A DNA stretch of 64,000 bases from Salvia splendens. Lineage: Eukaryota; Streptophyta; Magnoliopsida; Lamiales; Lamiaceae. The stretch's first letter is position 1; each line of letters starts with the position of its first letter. Both the position numbers and the translations under genes were made by a program. Below, one piece after another: positions 1 through 13,663 of the stretch. The stretch lies in assembly GCF_004379255.2 (NCBI RefSeq), contig NC_056050.1, positions 806,001-870,000 on the forward strand, given 5' to 3'. The notes under the pieces were generated by a model, which was not told where the DNA came from, ran no database searches, and worked only from the letters and a program-made list of their open reading frames with translations.

Positions 1-71
1 TATTTTTTACAACTTCCTCCCTTTCCCTTTCCCTTTCCTCTAAATAAAAACCTAAATAAAATTGCAACCAT

Positions 72-1801
72 CTATAAGTCAGGAAAGCATTCAAGTACAT
101 GGCTCAAATGGCTTTGATCATCCAGCTCATCACCATGTGGGACCAACGGCGCCATGTTCGCGTAGTCAAACGACGTCGTTCCCATCATTTGATGCTTATA
201 GTCGAAGCTGCTAAAATGGCTTCCGAAGCTGCTCTTGACGTCTTCGTGAGCCTCCTCGTTGGCGAAGCTCGTGGACATGGAGGGGCTGTCGAGCTTCGGT
301 ATCTCCACGATCTGGCCGAGAGATTCGGCCGAGAAAGGTGGCTGGTGGTGGAGGTTTGGGTTCGGGTCGAAATTAGGCATGTTGGGATATGATGGAGGTA
401 TGTAGAAATAGTTGTTGTTGTTGTTGTTACTGCTGCTGGCGTTGCTCATGTTTGACCTCATGTAGCTCCAAGCGTCGTAGCCTTGCTTGTGGCTCGGGTT
501 TGGCTTCTTGAACGCGCGGCAGACGACCCATCCTTCTTCCTGTAAAACGAGATACGAGATTTAACATGAAAATGTTGCAAGAATTGAATTCTCTATTTTA
601 GGGTTTAGATGTTCGCTAGAAAATGAAGACAAAAAGATACTCCGTGTGTACCAGTAAAAATGAAACATTTTTCTTTTTTTTGGGTTGTCCCATTAAAAAT
701 GAAATGTTTACTAAAATGGAAATAATATCATTTCTCTTACTTTATTTTCTCCTTATAAACTTACAAAACAATCCTACATAAAATCTCGTGCCAAAAAGTA
801 AATGTTTCATTTCTAATGGGACGGAGGGAGTAATAAATAGATTTTTTTTTATTAGCGTTGCAAAGACGCGAGGTGTAACATGAAAATGTAGCAAAAGTAG
901 AGAATGTGAAATAATAAAGAGAAATTGAGTTTTTTTTTTGGCATTAGTTTTTGAACCTTGGAAAGTGCTCTAAGAAAGAAAGAATGGGAGACTTGAAATC
1001 ATTACACACCAAAAGAAAGTGGCTCTTCACATGAAATTCAAGTAACATAGCATGCCACTATATTCAAAAGGAGCATTTTCAAACTAAAGAAATTTACAAA
1101 AACTACCAAATTTTGAAATTGATCCTATTATATAGGATTAAGTACATGATTACGAACCCAAATTTAGATCATTTCAAAAAATGATTTGATTTTTTTTTGT
1201 TAATTTTTAACCATCAAGAAGTTTTAATTACCTGAGGAGGTCCGTGCTCGGAGGTTTGAAGGCGATACTCGTGCATTATCCAATCCGTTTTCCGGCCATT
1301 TGGCGCGCGCCCTTTGTAGAACACAAGCGTCTTCCTCATGCCGATGATCTTGTCCTTAGACAGCACCGCCTTATCCCTTCCGGTCGCCTTCCAGAATCCA
1401 GCTGTCGTCGCCCTATTGGTCCGCGTCCCGGTTGGATACTTCCTATCCTTATGGCTGAAGAAGTACCACTCATTTTGCTCTTCATATCCAAATCTGCACC
1501 TATCTATTAATCACACACAATAACATCATGTAATGAGGCAATGAACAATATATGTATATATAATTTGGAAATCTATTTTTTTTTCTTAGGTATAAAACTG
1601 CGCCACAGTGAACTCGAACCTGAAATTAAATTGTTGCTTACCATGAATGTCCCATGGCTCAATATTATAGAGATCGACCTCGATGATAACATCAAGGTCG
1701 ATTTTGAGGTCATCGATCTTCCTCTTGAGGTAGTAGCCAACGAGTTCTTCCTCGGTGGGGTGGAATCGGAAGCCGGGAGGGACGCAAGACTCCATGTCCA
1801 T
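72..1801 (-). CDS. VND7: NAC-domain transcription factor, VND7-like (three exons)
   Basis: Predicted exons on the minus strand are 1801-1642, 1503-1232 and 539-72. The splice sites are GT-AG and the phases close to give a 299-aa protein. The NAC domain spans about residues 6-160: subdomain A has [18 protein letters not shown], then come [49 protein letters not shown] and [10 protein letters not shown]. The KDRKYPTG and DKAVLSK variants and the short length point to VASCULAR-RELATED NAC-DOMAIN 7 rather than VND1-6. Members of that family are nuclear master switches for secondary wall formation and programmed death in xylem vessels. The C-terminus is Ser/Asn-rich with a six-Asn run near residue 190, and it ends in an acidic, leucine-rich stretch (LECFPDL) likely to be the activation region. 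Intron 2 carries a MITE. The family call is firm; the VND7 subgroup is inferred from motifs. Confidence 0.88.
638..832. mobile_element. Stowaway-type MITE in intron 2 of the NAC gene
   Basis: The right end reads ggacggagggagta and the left end tactccgtgtgtacca. These are imperfect inverted ends flanked by TA, and the interior is AT-rich with a matching aatgaaac / gtttcatt stem. Confidence 0.6.
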
Positions 1802-3582
1802 CTTCTTCTTCGATCTAGAGAGAGAGAGAGAAATGTTTTTAGATAAATGTTTGAAGGGTTTCCATTGATTTAGAGATCATGAAAAGCACTAGAATGGTGT
1901 GGGGGCGATATATTTGTCAATGTGTGCAAAGGCACTTTAGTGAAATTCACACAACTCTTTGATCCAAGAAATGAAATGATTCATTGCATATCCATTCGTG
2001 AGCCAGATGGAATGATGGTCCCAGCAATGTTTGATAACATGTGTTGACACAGTGGTTTATAAGGGAATTTTAGAGGTGAGGGGTGGGTGGTGGGGTGGGG
2101 TAACCCACCCCCACCTATCTAGTAACATAGGCCAATCACTTAGTTGCATGTATAGTGATTAAGAGAAAGTATATTGAACACAAAAGTATAGATGGCATTG
2201 GCCGAAAACATTGACTTTTAGAGAGAGAGAGAGACATAAGCATGTTGTTTTCTTTGAGTACATTCCACTCCATGCTTCCTGGTGTAGAAGGTGTTTTCAG
2301 TACCCACCCCCCTCCCCCTATACTCTTTGTTAAATAATTTATGACAATATACATATAATTAGTAAGCTAACATATTTATTTTTATAATATGTATTTCCTC
2401 TGTTTCATTGCAGTTGAGGGGTTTCTTTTGGACACCAAAATTAAAAAAATGTGTATTTAATGAGTTAAATGAAAGGATGATAAAATAGATTAGAGAATAA
2501 GTAGTAAAAAATATTTAATGTGTTGATTTTTTCCATGAAGTGAAATGATTCAGATACAGTGAGACTGTTGAAAAATGAGTGTGACTCAACTATTGTAAAA
2601 CAAAAGTAGGAGTATTTTCTATGTTTTCTTCAAACACATATAGTGAAGATAAGTATGTGCAGAATTTAATCTGAAGAACCCTAGTCAAGATGAAATTTCC
2701 ACATTGATCATATAGTGTGTTTTTGCCCTTTTTTCTCGAAACGAGCAAATTGGTTGCTCGTTTCGAGCAAATACGAGCATGAGAAAGAAAATTGTACTAA
2801 CCAGGATGCTCGGGTCTTGAGATCGTTCCGTTCTTGAGAGAGAGAGGGAGGGAAACTAAGAGAGAGAATGGTATGTCGATATATATATTGGCGTATATAT
2901 AGAGAGAGAAGGTGATGAGTATGCAATGCTAATGAATGATAACAAGTTGTCAAATGTTGGTTAATTTGGTGGGGAGAGTGATATGTATGCATATTTATAT
3001 GATCAGAAATTGAAGAGGAGAAGCAAAACCGCACTAACACATTAATATTTAAATTTAATTAACACATTCCCTCAAAAACAAAATAGTTATAGTATTGTGT
3101 AAAAATAGTTATAGTATTGTGTAAAAATAGTTATTGATTGCGCGTGGGGTGGCTGATATTGGCTCAAAGGTTTGTTTGGACGGCGTGACAACAAGCATTC
3201 ACGCCCACGCCGCCACCACCACCCCACCATCCGCCGGACCCCACCACCCCACGGTTTATTTTCTTCATTAACCGATGCTGTCAATATCCTATCACAATCC
3301 CAAGACAATTATATTATTTAACCACTAATTAAATATTTGCTATAAATTATTATGGTATAATTGTCACTGAAATTTTAAATTTTGGATTAAATTTCGTTTG
3401 TCATATTATAGTTTACTAAATTTGAATGAGAATTCATTAAAGTTTCAAATTTTCTAATTTTTTCAATGACAAACAACTTGTTAGTATGACTTGAATTTAT
3501 CTCCTAATTGGGATAGAATTATGTTTCCTAATTTAGAAAACATATAGAAAACATACAGTGAAATCGAAGCCTAAAATGCTAA
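1802..3582. other. Upstream region of the NAC gene, no gene seen
   Basis: This holds the 5' UTR and promoter of the NAC gene, which is read leftward. It contains GA/CT runs (1815-1831, 2220-2233, 2835-2850 and 2902-2911), a degenerate MITE-like stretch (about 2392-2618), a GGTGG-rich block near 2080-2110 and a 22-bp tandem repeat at 3080-3133. The short open frames show no family signature. Confidence 0.5.
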
Positions 3583-3895
3583 AATGGACGAAATGTTCGA
3601 CGCCCGCAGGGGCGTAGCGCAGTTGGCAACGGAGGGGCAGATCTTGTTGCAATGAGCCTAGGTTCGAATCCCACTGCTGTCGTGTAGTTGCTTCCATCTC
3701 TCAGACACAAGTGTGAGGCCTTGGGAGATTGGCTTCTGGCAGCCAGTGGGTTAAGACCTCCCCCTTAACGGGCTACTGCGTACCCTGATTGAACCCCCTG
3801 ACATGATGTCGGGCCGGAGTGTAGGGGCCGCTAAGGCAATGGAATCGCCTTTTCTGCTGTATCGCCTTTTCTGCTGCAATGGACGAAATGTTCGA
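3583..3895 (+). mobile_element. tRNA-derived SINE with an 18-bp target-site duplication
   Basis: The body is 3601-3877. It is bracketed by perfect 18-bp direct repeats at 3583-3600 and 3878-3895 (aatggacgaaatgttcga). The head has an RNA polymerase III A box TAGCGCAGTTGG (3615-3626) and a B box GGTTCGAATCC (3661-3671), about 34 bases apart as in a tRNA. The tRNA-unrelated body follows. The 3' end is a 17-bp near-tandem duplication (cgccttttctgctg twice) instead of poly(A). The perfect duplication implies a recent insertion by LINE-encoded target-primed reverse transcription. Confidence 0.92.
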
Positions 3896-5315
3896 GAAAC
3901 TAAATTAAACGACATCGTGGCGTGTGCATTTGGCACCAGAGTTTGTACCTCCAGGGCACTTAATTACACGTTGGAACCGCCCATCCGATTTTTACACGTC
4001 GACAACTCATTCATTATGTCATCAATATTAACACATGTAAGAGTTACCTCAACTTCGATTTAACTAACCGAATCTACGTATCTGTGGTGGAACTGGAACT
4101 CGAATTTGGGCACCTACACACATCAAACTGATACTTGGATATGTGCATTTGATTTTAACACAATTTTTAACATGCTAGCAACTCTTTCATACTCCCTCCA
4201 TCCTATTCTACATGTTTCATTTTATCTCAAGCTACTTGCATCATTTCTTTTTTTTTTGCAAAAACGTTATCCTCCTCTCACATTATATTCTTTTTTTTAC
4301 TTCTCTCACCTCCTACTTTATTTAAATATCAATTTTCTTAAACCACTACATGCCTAAAATACATGCATCAACTAAAATGGGGCAAAAGGAGTATTAATTA
4401 TCCACATCGTTAATATTGATACTTGTAAAAGTAACTTGATCTTTGATTTACCTGGAAATCTTTAATATAGAAAAATCAACATAATAAAACAAATCATATG
4501 CCAAATTATTCACTAACATTTTTTTTGGTCCAGCAATGTTATGTCTGTTTGGTGCGCCGCCCTTGGACATTTGGCACCAATGGATGCCTGACACGTGGAT
4601 AGGGCAGAGCTGTCTACTTTGGGAAGGTCATCATTTCTATGGGGTTTAAGCATATGTTCTTATAGGGGATGAGTCTGAGGAAAGATAACTGCGTATATAG
4701 AAACCTTTTTTATCTACATTTTTCTTCTATTATTTCTTTTGTATTTACTCCATTTTCGTATGTTATTTCACAATACTTGTGTAGGATTACATTCACAATA
4801 TATGTTATGACTATGTAGAAAAATAGACTGCAAAACCAAATGTTATTGTTTTTGCAATGAAGGTTTTAACTATGGAAGTTGATAATTTGTTGTCTAATAA
4901 GCAGTGGAGAGAAATAATTCGGTTGCAAATAAGTTCGGTGGAAGAACACTGTCGAAAATCTAGTGTCGAGGCCTTTGGGGAACAATGTATTGAAAAAAAA
5001 TCATCATCCATCGATTAAAGATTGGATCGTAGATTTAGATGCTACTTCTCCTTTGTATTTTGTGATGCTTGTTGTGTTTGTTCTTTTGACAGACTTCCAG
5101 CTCGCTAGCGATCTGATTTGAGCATTTTCTTATTATAAAAAAAAGGATTGGATCGATATTTTTACTTTTTATTTGTTTAGAGACATTTGAATTCTTCCCT
5201 TACCCTTGCAATTCAAGAATGTGTAAGATCAAAACTTGGTTATACCACGATTATATCAATTTTATTATGTAAAATGTCAAGTAATTTATGGTTTGGTATA
5301 AATAGAGTTCCATCT
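3896..5315. other. Intergenic, no gene seen
   Basis: AT-rich DNA with one Stowaway-type MITE (4190-4393). The short frames at 4106-4357 and 4811-5011 have no recognisable domain. Confidence 0.5.
4190..4393. mobile_element. Stowaway-type MITE
   Basis: The left end is TA plus ctccctccatcctattct and the right end is ggggcaaaaggagta. The ends are inverted but degraded, and the length is about 200 bp. Confidence 0.6.
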
Positions 5316-5323
5316 GTTCTAGA

Positions 5324-5794
5324 TAGGGCAGACAAAATATACCGAAATACCGCACTTACCGTACCGAAAAAATACCGAAAATACCGCATTTTCGGTATAC
5401 CGTATTTTTCGGTACGGTATGATACCTTACCGTTAGATTAAGGTACGACAAATGTATGAATTTTGCATATACCGCGGTATACCGCATTATACCGCAATTA
5501 CGGTATATACCGCAAAATTGCGGTATATACAGTTAATAATTATATATATTTAATATATTTATTATTTATAATATTATAATATTTAATATATTTATTATTT
5601 ATAAATCAAACAATTATGATTTGCGGTATACCGCAATGTTGGTAAGGTAAAGGTTTTCAAATATTGACATACCGCAATGCGGTATACCGAAAAATTCGGT
5701 AAGGTATAGGTATGACATTTTCTCATACCGCAATTTGCGGTACGGTATGCGGTATGACATTTTCGGTGCGGTATACCGTACCGTGCCACCCCTA
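5324..5794. mobile_element. hAT-type non-autonomous element, built from ataccgcggtat-like subrepeats
   Basis: A perfect 8-bp duplication gttctaga flanks it (5316-5323 and 5795-5802). Its ends are tagggcagac and the complement of tgccacccct a, so the TIR is about TAGGGGTGGCA. Eight-bp duplications are the hAT signature. The interior carries dozens of copies of taccgcaat / ggtatac on both strands, plausible transposase-binding subterminal repeats. No coding capacity. Confidence 0.85.
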
Positions 5795-5802
5795 GTTCTA
5801 GA

Positions 5803-8800
5803 TGAGTTCTTTTCATCTTTTGTGATTAGAAATAGAAAGATCCCAAATCATTCTTAAATTCTTTTAAGAAAAAAACAAAATAGAAAAGTAAGTTTTGTAC
5901 ATATATTCTAAGTCCAACCAGACAATATAAAGCCAAAAATACATTTTGGGTTTCAACATTTATACATAATTTTCATCAGGTTGGGCTTTTGGTCACAAAC
6001 TTCAAGAACTTTCATATCATCATAAGATAGAAAGAAATATATAAAATTTGCACTTTTTTGCGTAAGGGAGTACTTTTCGATTATAAAAATGAATTATCCG
6101 ATTTTTTTAATTGAACTTTGAGTATTTTGCAAGAGTAGAGCTAAAAAGGAATAATATTTAAATCCATCCTGTCAGTAGAAATTAATTGAAAATTTTGGAC
6201 CATACACGAAAGACTAAAGACAAAAAGAACATCAATTTAAATATTATCTAAGCTAAACCCCATCCACAACTTTTTTCTCAGGGAAGTAATATCTTAGAAG
6301 CCTTACGTTTCTTGTACATCTTTTGATTTGTCACAACACCTAATCAATCGAATATAGTAATGTGCTTGCTTATTAGATATTTTTGGGGTTGAATCCCTTG
6401 TTCTAATTCTAGTATTTTTTGTGTCATATATTATGCCACGTTAATATTTACATTATTTTAATAAAATTGAATACAACCAATTCTAACTATTAACGACAAA
6501 ATTAAACTCAAAACCAAGGCCTCGACTCTCGAGGGTATCTAGATTAAAAATAAAATTATTGAAATTTATTTATAAATTAACTCAATAAACTATTTTTCAT
6601 GTATTACAAAAAAAAATCTGTTAAGGACATCTTTTAATGCAGCATTAAGAACGCTTATTTGTGTTTTAGAATATATCACCAATGCTTCAAAAAGCGTCTT
6701 TATTGTTGGTGTGCCAACTAAAATTAGAGGATACAAAAGGAAGCGTCCTAAAAAACAAAAAATTAAGTTAATTTGTCCTTAATTTAGGAACACTTTCTTT
6801 TGCATCCTAAATCGTTGTTATTTTAAAAAATTTTCTAACACAAGTTATTGCATATTGATTTTTATGTTTTTAAAAATTAAGTTTTGTGGTGATAACAAGA
6901 ATTTACAGTCGTGCTACCTTCAGTATGCACCGGGTAAATCGTCGCTCTTATTCAATAATTTGCAAACCACATAAAAGATGTAAATAAAATATGCAAAAAA
7001 CTAAAAATTAAAAAAAAATGTGACCAACCCATAGATTAGACAAAGACTATTTCTTTGATAATGAATATCTCTAGTATGACATTAATACAATATTATTCCA
7101 ACATATATTTAATTAAATCGAAACCTTTAATGAAGAGTACTAGTTTTTAAGGGATTTAATGGAATAGTAAGAGATTGTATTAGTAGATATGACTACACAA
7201 ATTCTACTTTGATAATGAATATCTATTAGGAAATTGGTAAAAATTTTCAACAAGTTGGTAATAGTTGAGTGTATAACTACACAAATTCTACTTGAAGTTT
7301 GGACCTTCTCATATATGAACTTAAGCTATACTTAATGTTCGTCAGAACACTATTAAGATTATGTCATAGTATTTCTAAAGTGATCTAATTAATATGCTTA
7401 AAATTGCATAAATTTACACCCCTAATATATAAAGGAAAAACGTAACGCGCGTGGAGAAGCACTTTGCGGCTCCTTATATGACAAGGTTGAAGGATTGGAG
7501 ACATAAAATCCAATGAGGGCTCTGATTATTGATTAGGGCTACATTTGTAATTCTTAACACAAAATATTGTACACAATTGGTGTAATATATTATGATAAAA
7601 TGGACTATGATAAAATGGACTATGATAATGGTCAATGATTCAATATTGTTGAACGTCTAAATTAGGAAGAGACCAATTAAGTACTACTCTATTCATCTCA
7701 AGTTATTTTAGATGTTTTTTTACACTGAATTTAAAGAATACTCTCTCCATTCCTCGGCAGTGGAGGTGTTTCTTTTCGACATACAATTTAAGAAAAATTG
7801 TGTTAAGTGAGTTATGTAAAGGAAAAATAAAGTAGGAAATGAAAAAAATATAGAGATGAAGAGAAAATAATTAAAGTAAGCGAGAAGAAGTGTGTTGACT
7901 TTTACTAAAAAGAGAAATGACTCCACTGCTACGGAACATACCAACATACCAAAATGGAAAAATGACCATACAGCTATGGAACGGAGGGAGTAGTATTTAG
8001 TGGATTGGAGTTTAAAGGGTTGATTTTTGCTAAAAAGATTAAATTATTCATTTAATTTAGACAATTTAAAAGAAATATGAATCAATTATTTTGGAACGGA
8101 ATATTTTTCTATAGAATAGAGATCAGTTGATCTTTGTATATATCTATGATTATTATAAAAAATATTTATATATAAATCAACAGTATTATAAAAGTTAATT
8201 TGTTGTACATATAAACGAGTAATACAATGTTCACATTTTATAATTAAGGTTATTTTATTTACTACATCGCACCAAGTATATAAAAAATCATATACTCCAT
8301 AACCATGTGTTGTGAAAAATATACTAAAAAATTACAAAAGGATTTCATGATTGAAATGATTCATGCTACATATTGATATAGAAAGAGTATTTTTCATAAT
8401 TATCACTAGTAATTGGGGCCGATTCCTCAAGGTTAATTATGTCACACTAATTGTCAAAATGACAATGTGGATATTTTCTTCCTATTTGTTTTATTTTATT
8501 ATTTGGCCAATGTTTGTTGATGTGGAGTTTTGAGATGGTCGGAAAGTTGCTTTTACTTTAATAATATCTATACCTATGTGGGAAAATTTTAGCTATCACT
8601 AACAACATCGATAAATCTAAGAATCTGTACGGATCTTTCCATTCTATTACAAATAAATATTGTTCGAAATATTGGTGGAAATTGTTTGTTTTATAAAGTT
8701 GGATATTATGTATAGTTTGGATCTGTAATCAAATTTTACAAAGCTCCATAGGTCCTAAGTGGATTAATTTGCGTATGCTGTTTTGGAATGCTTCAAGTCC

Positions 8801-10464
8801 CAAGTGAATGAGATGTTGTAATATAAGATTTATTACCAAAAATAGTTTTAAAAAAATGAATGTGATATGTAATGTGGAACGTCTAAAAATGAAAAGATAA
8901 GATATATAAGAAAAAAATTAAGTAAATTAAAAAAAAATGAGAATAAAAAATTAGTCCAATGTCAGTTACATATTTATATTAAAATATGAGTATTCTAATT
9001 TAGTGGAGTCAGTGTATTTTTTAAAATGAAAAAAAAGTAAATAAGTTTTTTAATTGTGGATGTATGGCAAATTGAGAAATTTTATCGTGTACAGATGGGG
9101 TAAAAATTGACATGCTAACGGTTGTTTCATTTTATTCTTGAACTTAATGAACTCATAATTCACTTAATCCATACAAAAAAATCATCATTTGTACTTAAAA
9201 TTACAATTTGATAATTCACTAATATTCACTAAAAAATATTTTGTTGTGGACCTATACCATGACTCCAACAGATGAATGCTTTCCCAATCTGAGAAAATGA
9301 TAACAAATCTTGAGTGAGCTACCGACCTCTCCTTTTCAAATCACTAGATTTGATTAGTTAAATTAATTAATTGAGATGGATTAGATATATTAATCATTCC
9401 ATCTGGAATACGACATTTTAACAATAAAGGAAGCCAATTCTGAATACCTGTAATTATTGCTTTGCAAGACAAAGAATTAAAAAATACATAAATTACACTC
9501 ACAAACACCAACATAATTTCATGCGTGTCGATGGAAGATTCATCGGATCTAGGGCAATTAAATTATAAAAGCATGAGCGAAATAGAGTCTCAAACCTAGC
9601 TTAAAATAATAGTAAAAAAATAATAAAAAAAGAGTTCCTAACTAAAATGTTGGAATAATTTCCTAGAAATAAACATTGGATAATTTTTATTTTTATTTTT
9701 ATTTTTCCATAAAACTTTAAAATATGATGAAATAACTAGAAACTGATTCTAAAATTTTTCATACTCCCTCCATCTACAAAAAATTGGTTCATTGTTAACG
9801 ATACAAGTTTCAATGAGAAATTGGTAAAATAGGAGAAAAAAGAAGAAAAATTGGATAAAGTATAAATAGAAAGAGATATTAATAAATGTAAAGAGATTTT
9901 AATATGAAAAAATGATTGTATTTTTATTAAAATATAGTAGAAAATATTCTTTTATGGTCTGTATAGTTTTATTCTTTAGTTTTCTATAAAGTGTAGTAAT
10001 TTTTCCACTCTTGAATTATAATTTGAATCTGCTTTAGTTCAAAAGCATTTAAACTTTTTAGAACAACTTTCAAAAGGTTTGGAATTTAAATTTCACCTCG
10101 GCATTCGAGATTCAAAAGGTTAAAGAGTTGCATAACTAAAAGATGATATTTTTGGGGTGACATTTCACCAATTGCGCATGGCGTCCATGTTCTCTTAGTT
10201 ACAATTTCTAATGTCAAAGACACCAAAAATAGTTTATAAAAGTATAATTTATATTATTATTTTCACACTTTCTTTGCAATTGTAAAAATATTAGAGCATG
10301 TGAAACTAGCCAAACTAGCTACATATTAATATACATAGTAATAGTGTTGATAATTGTACAATATTATTCGATTCCCATCGCCTGATGTTCCCAACAGGAA
10401 ACTCAGTGCGTCGCAAATGGAATGGTATGATAGATTCTTTTTACCAAAGTCATGTATTAGTATT
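5803..10464. other. Gene-free AT-rich intergenic DNA
   Basis: There are no supported genes. It contains a MITE at 7739-7992, a MITE-like left end at 9763 (actccctccatctac) without a clear partner, and a roughly 240-bp block near 6610-6840. In that block aggacgctt-like sequence occurs in both orientations, suggesting a degraded DNA transposon end. Confidence 0.5.
7739..7992. mobile_element. Stowaway-type MITE
   Basis: The left end tactctctccattcc and right end ggaacggagggagta are inverted and flanked by TA. The interior stem pairs gcagtggag with ctccactgc. Confidence 0.65.
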
Positions 10465-10723
10465 GATAAAATGCAAACTCATATATTGCATACAAATTCC
10501 AAATTATGATCTGGACCGTTAAAAAATATTAACAGATGATAAAATAGTAGCAACAGAAAATGTCAACACAGTGCCAACACAATATCAACACAGTATCAAC
10601 TGTTGACACTGTGTTGACATTTTCTATTGCTACTATTTTGTCATCTGTTGACATTTTCTAACGGTTCAGATCATAGTTTGGAGTTTGTACAATATTTAGA
10701 GTTTGCATTTGATTGCATTCCAA
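10465..10723. mobile_element. Fold-back (hairpin) MITE, copy 1
   Basis: It is an almost complete inverted repeat. The left arm includes aaatgcaaactc, gatctggaccgtta, agatgataaaatagtagcaa and gaaaatgtcaacacag. The right arm has the complements in reverse order. The centre is near 10592 (caactgttgac). The sequence tattgata occurs on both sides (10461-10468 and 10724-10731) and may be an 8-bp target duplication. A second, diverged copy lies at 48246-48472. Confidence 0.75.
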
Positions 10724-13136
10724 TATTGATAATAATAATGATAATATATGTTTTAAATTTATAATTTTAAATATGTCAACTACATGCATTCATTGCTAAA
10801 AAGAATGAGTTATTGTTATATAAAATGAATGCTGCCTAATGAAAAATATTTTGGACACATAAATTAAGGATCTCCAACCTTTGTCAAGAATTCACCCCCA
10901 CCATGAATAACCTTAAAACCTGCTACCTATAATAATCTGACTCACAAAAATAAATTAAATAAGACATTAAGAAAAACAAATTAAATCTGTGGGCCTGTTA
11001 GTTAATTTATTGTTCAGCAATCTCCATATTGTGTAAGTTTGTTTAGCATCTTTTGGCCTTCTCATTTCCAAAGGCTCTCTTAAACAACACTTCCCTTGCT
11101 TCACTAACATTAAAATTTCAAATCTTTCGCAGAAAATATGGATCTTGCACCTTAAGATTTTCAACATTATACCTTTTCTTTCTATCTTTTAAAATTATTT
11201 AAAAAAAATTATAAAATTATTGATATTCCATTTGAAATATTGAGCAAAAACCCCCATCCCCAAATTTGAATTATACTACAAAATTTTGCTTGATAAAGTC
11301 TCTAACTCGAAATTTAGTAAATCAAGCCCTAATCACCATATTTTTTGCCTTGAGCTATTAAGTAATCAACAAAGATAAATATGAGATCTTGTAAAAGATT
11401 AGTTTGTTATCCCTAAAGTAAGTTTTATCCGTTCAGTGGTTTCCCTTCCATGGTACCATTGGATCACTAAGGCCGACTTTACTCAAAATATAAATATGGA
11501 TCTTGCAATCAAGCTCCCTCATGTTTTCGCACTTGAGCACATGCTATATATAGCATTTGTAATATTTTTAGATTCAAACTAAAATATTCTATTAATTAAT
11601 ATCAAATTCGAATTAAAATTTAGGAATAATTAATTACAACATTAGACATAAAAATTCTTGGAAGCTCGTGATGTCTGAATTAGTGCATGAAGCATGCAAA
11701 GTTTTGTATGTTTTGGCCAAATGTGTTTAACATGTCAAAAAATTCAATCATTTTTCTTGGGAATTGAAATAGATAGAGATCTTTCATGCGACACTGTAGC
11801 CCCAACAACTTAACACAGCGTGACGAAATTCGAGTATGACCAAAGACAACATTCATACCTGTAATGTGAACACAGCCGCCAAAACAAAACAAAACAAAAC
11901 AAAATCTATGACATGAGTGCAAGTATCATATTTGGTGTAACAATGTTTACCACACTTCACAAGCCTAGGATAGCTACTACTCGAGTCCGTCTCGACTCGA
12001 GCTAGTTGAATCATTAAAAGATGTTGAATCGAATCAAGTCGAATCGGGCTGAATTGATTTGAGTCGAGTCGAGTCTAGTCTCTAATAAATCAACATTTGA
12101 GTATAATCCATGTGAGATTCTAAGCATTTGGCCAAATTTCACTTTTGCAAAGTTCAAAATTTAAAATATTTACAAATCTTGAATCATAAACTATTAAACT
12201 TAACTCATATAGTGATAAATTTACAACCCCATTAGCATTTAAGTAAGAGTAACACTTGATATATATATATATATACATTGTAAACCAAGCAAAAGTGGCT
12301 GGTTGTATTTTGGGCGGTTTGTGGGACAAAAGGAATGTTGTGCTAAGACAACATTTTCAAATATGTCATCCACATATCAACATTAAAATAAGTCATGCTG
12401 TTGTTGGATAGGAGGGTGTTTTTAACTAAACTTGAAAATGACTTAACAAAGCTTCTAGAGAAGGGGTGGAGACTATAGGGGCCCTTAACTAAGGATGATA
12501 ATGACACGTCTCCACACAAAAACAAAAATATCTCTCCCTTTTCCATTTTTCCTTGGATATCAGACAGAGGGTGGCTTTATTGATTACTTCATCACAATCT
12601 TAATTTATTCTACTTGTGTTTCTTAATGTTCTGTTTTAAACATTATCTTCATTAATTTTTTTTTTCTTGTTAGTGTAGCTTTAATCCTTCAAATACATTC
12701 ATTGCTATTATTTTTTTTTCTAATTATTATTGTTTTTAGTAGGAGTATTATTTTTGCAACCCATGTTAGCAACTTGAAGTCCAGTCCAATTTTGTGGTTC
12801 CCCAGTTACTTTGTCAGTGCAAACATACAACATAATATCAGAATTTCAATGTGTATGACATGATTTTAATTTTTTTTCAAGATTTTGAAAATCAATGGTC
12901 TCTCTCTCGTCCTTTACTATTACAGATGTAGGACGAACCGAGGCGATGAGATAAAAATTCACCCGGGGCGACGGGGCACGCAGCCCGGGAATTGGGGCAC
13001 TCTAACGTTAGTGCATAGCTATAAATGAGAGAGACGAGGAATAAAAGAAACTAAATTGGTAAATAAGCCTAAGTGCAAGGATATAAATGAGCAAAGAGTG
13101 TCCCTATGACATATTAATGGCAAAAATGAAACAATA

Positions 13137-13488
13137 TACTCCATTCATCCATGAAAAATAATCTCATTTTTTTCATTTTGCAGTTGATAGAAATCCATGG
13201 GTTCTATCCTAAAATCAATTGGTGATAAGAGGAGAGACCCATGAGACTTATATAGTGGATTAAGCTCTTGATGTACGCCGATGTGGAATATTATTATATT
13301 CATTTTTATGTTTCAATTGCCAACATCAGTGTTTACGAAAAATAGTCTCATTTTAAAAAATACTATAGTAGAAAGTTTCTTTCTCATACTTCACTCACTT
13401 TTTCTCCTTTTCAGTCTTATTTTACCAATTTCTCATTAAACCTCATATCGTCCCCAAATGAGTCTATTTTTCGTAGACGGAGAGAGTA
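13137..13488. mobile_element. Stowaway-type MITE interrupted by another repeat
   Basis: The left end tactccattcatccatgaaa and right end cgtagacggagagagta are TA-bounded. About 110 bp in the middle (13187-13310, containing gacttatatagtggatta) breaks the hairpin. It resembles sequence in intron 1 of the P450 gene at 42053. Confidence 0.6.
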
Positions 13489-13663
13489 ACATCTTTAATG
13501 AACCTAAATGTGCCCTCTAAGCCCTCCCCCTGCTCGACCTAAACACCTCGGCCGATGGCAATCGTGCTAAGGTGCAACTTTAACAACAAAATGGGACATG
13601 TAACTTAATTAAACAAAATGTTAAATGTTTTCAAGACAATTTTTTTAGCCGATTCGTAACACA

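Noticed and set aside
3615..3671. Functional tRNA gene at the SINE head
   Set aside because: The A and B boxes fit but the arms do not fold into a cloverleaf by eye, and target duplications mark it as a SINE.
3751..4063. Short frames over the SINE
   Set aside because: They lie in a Pol III-type element and run across its target duplication.
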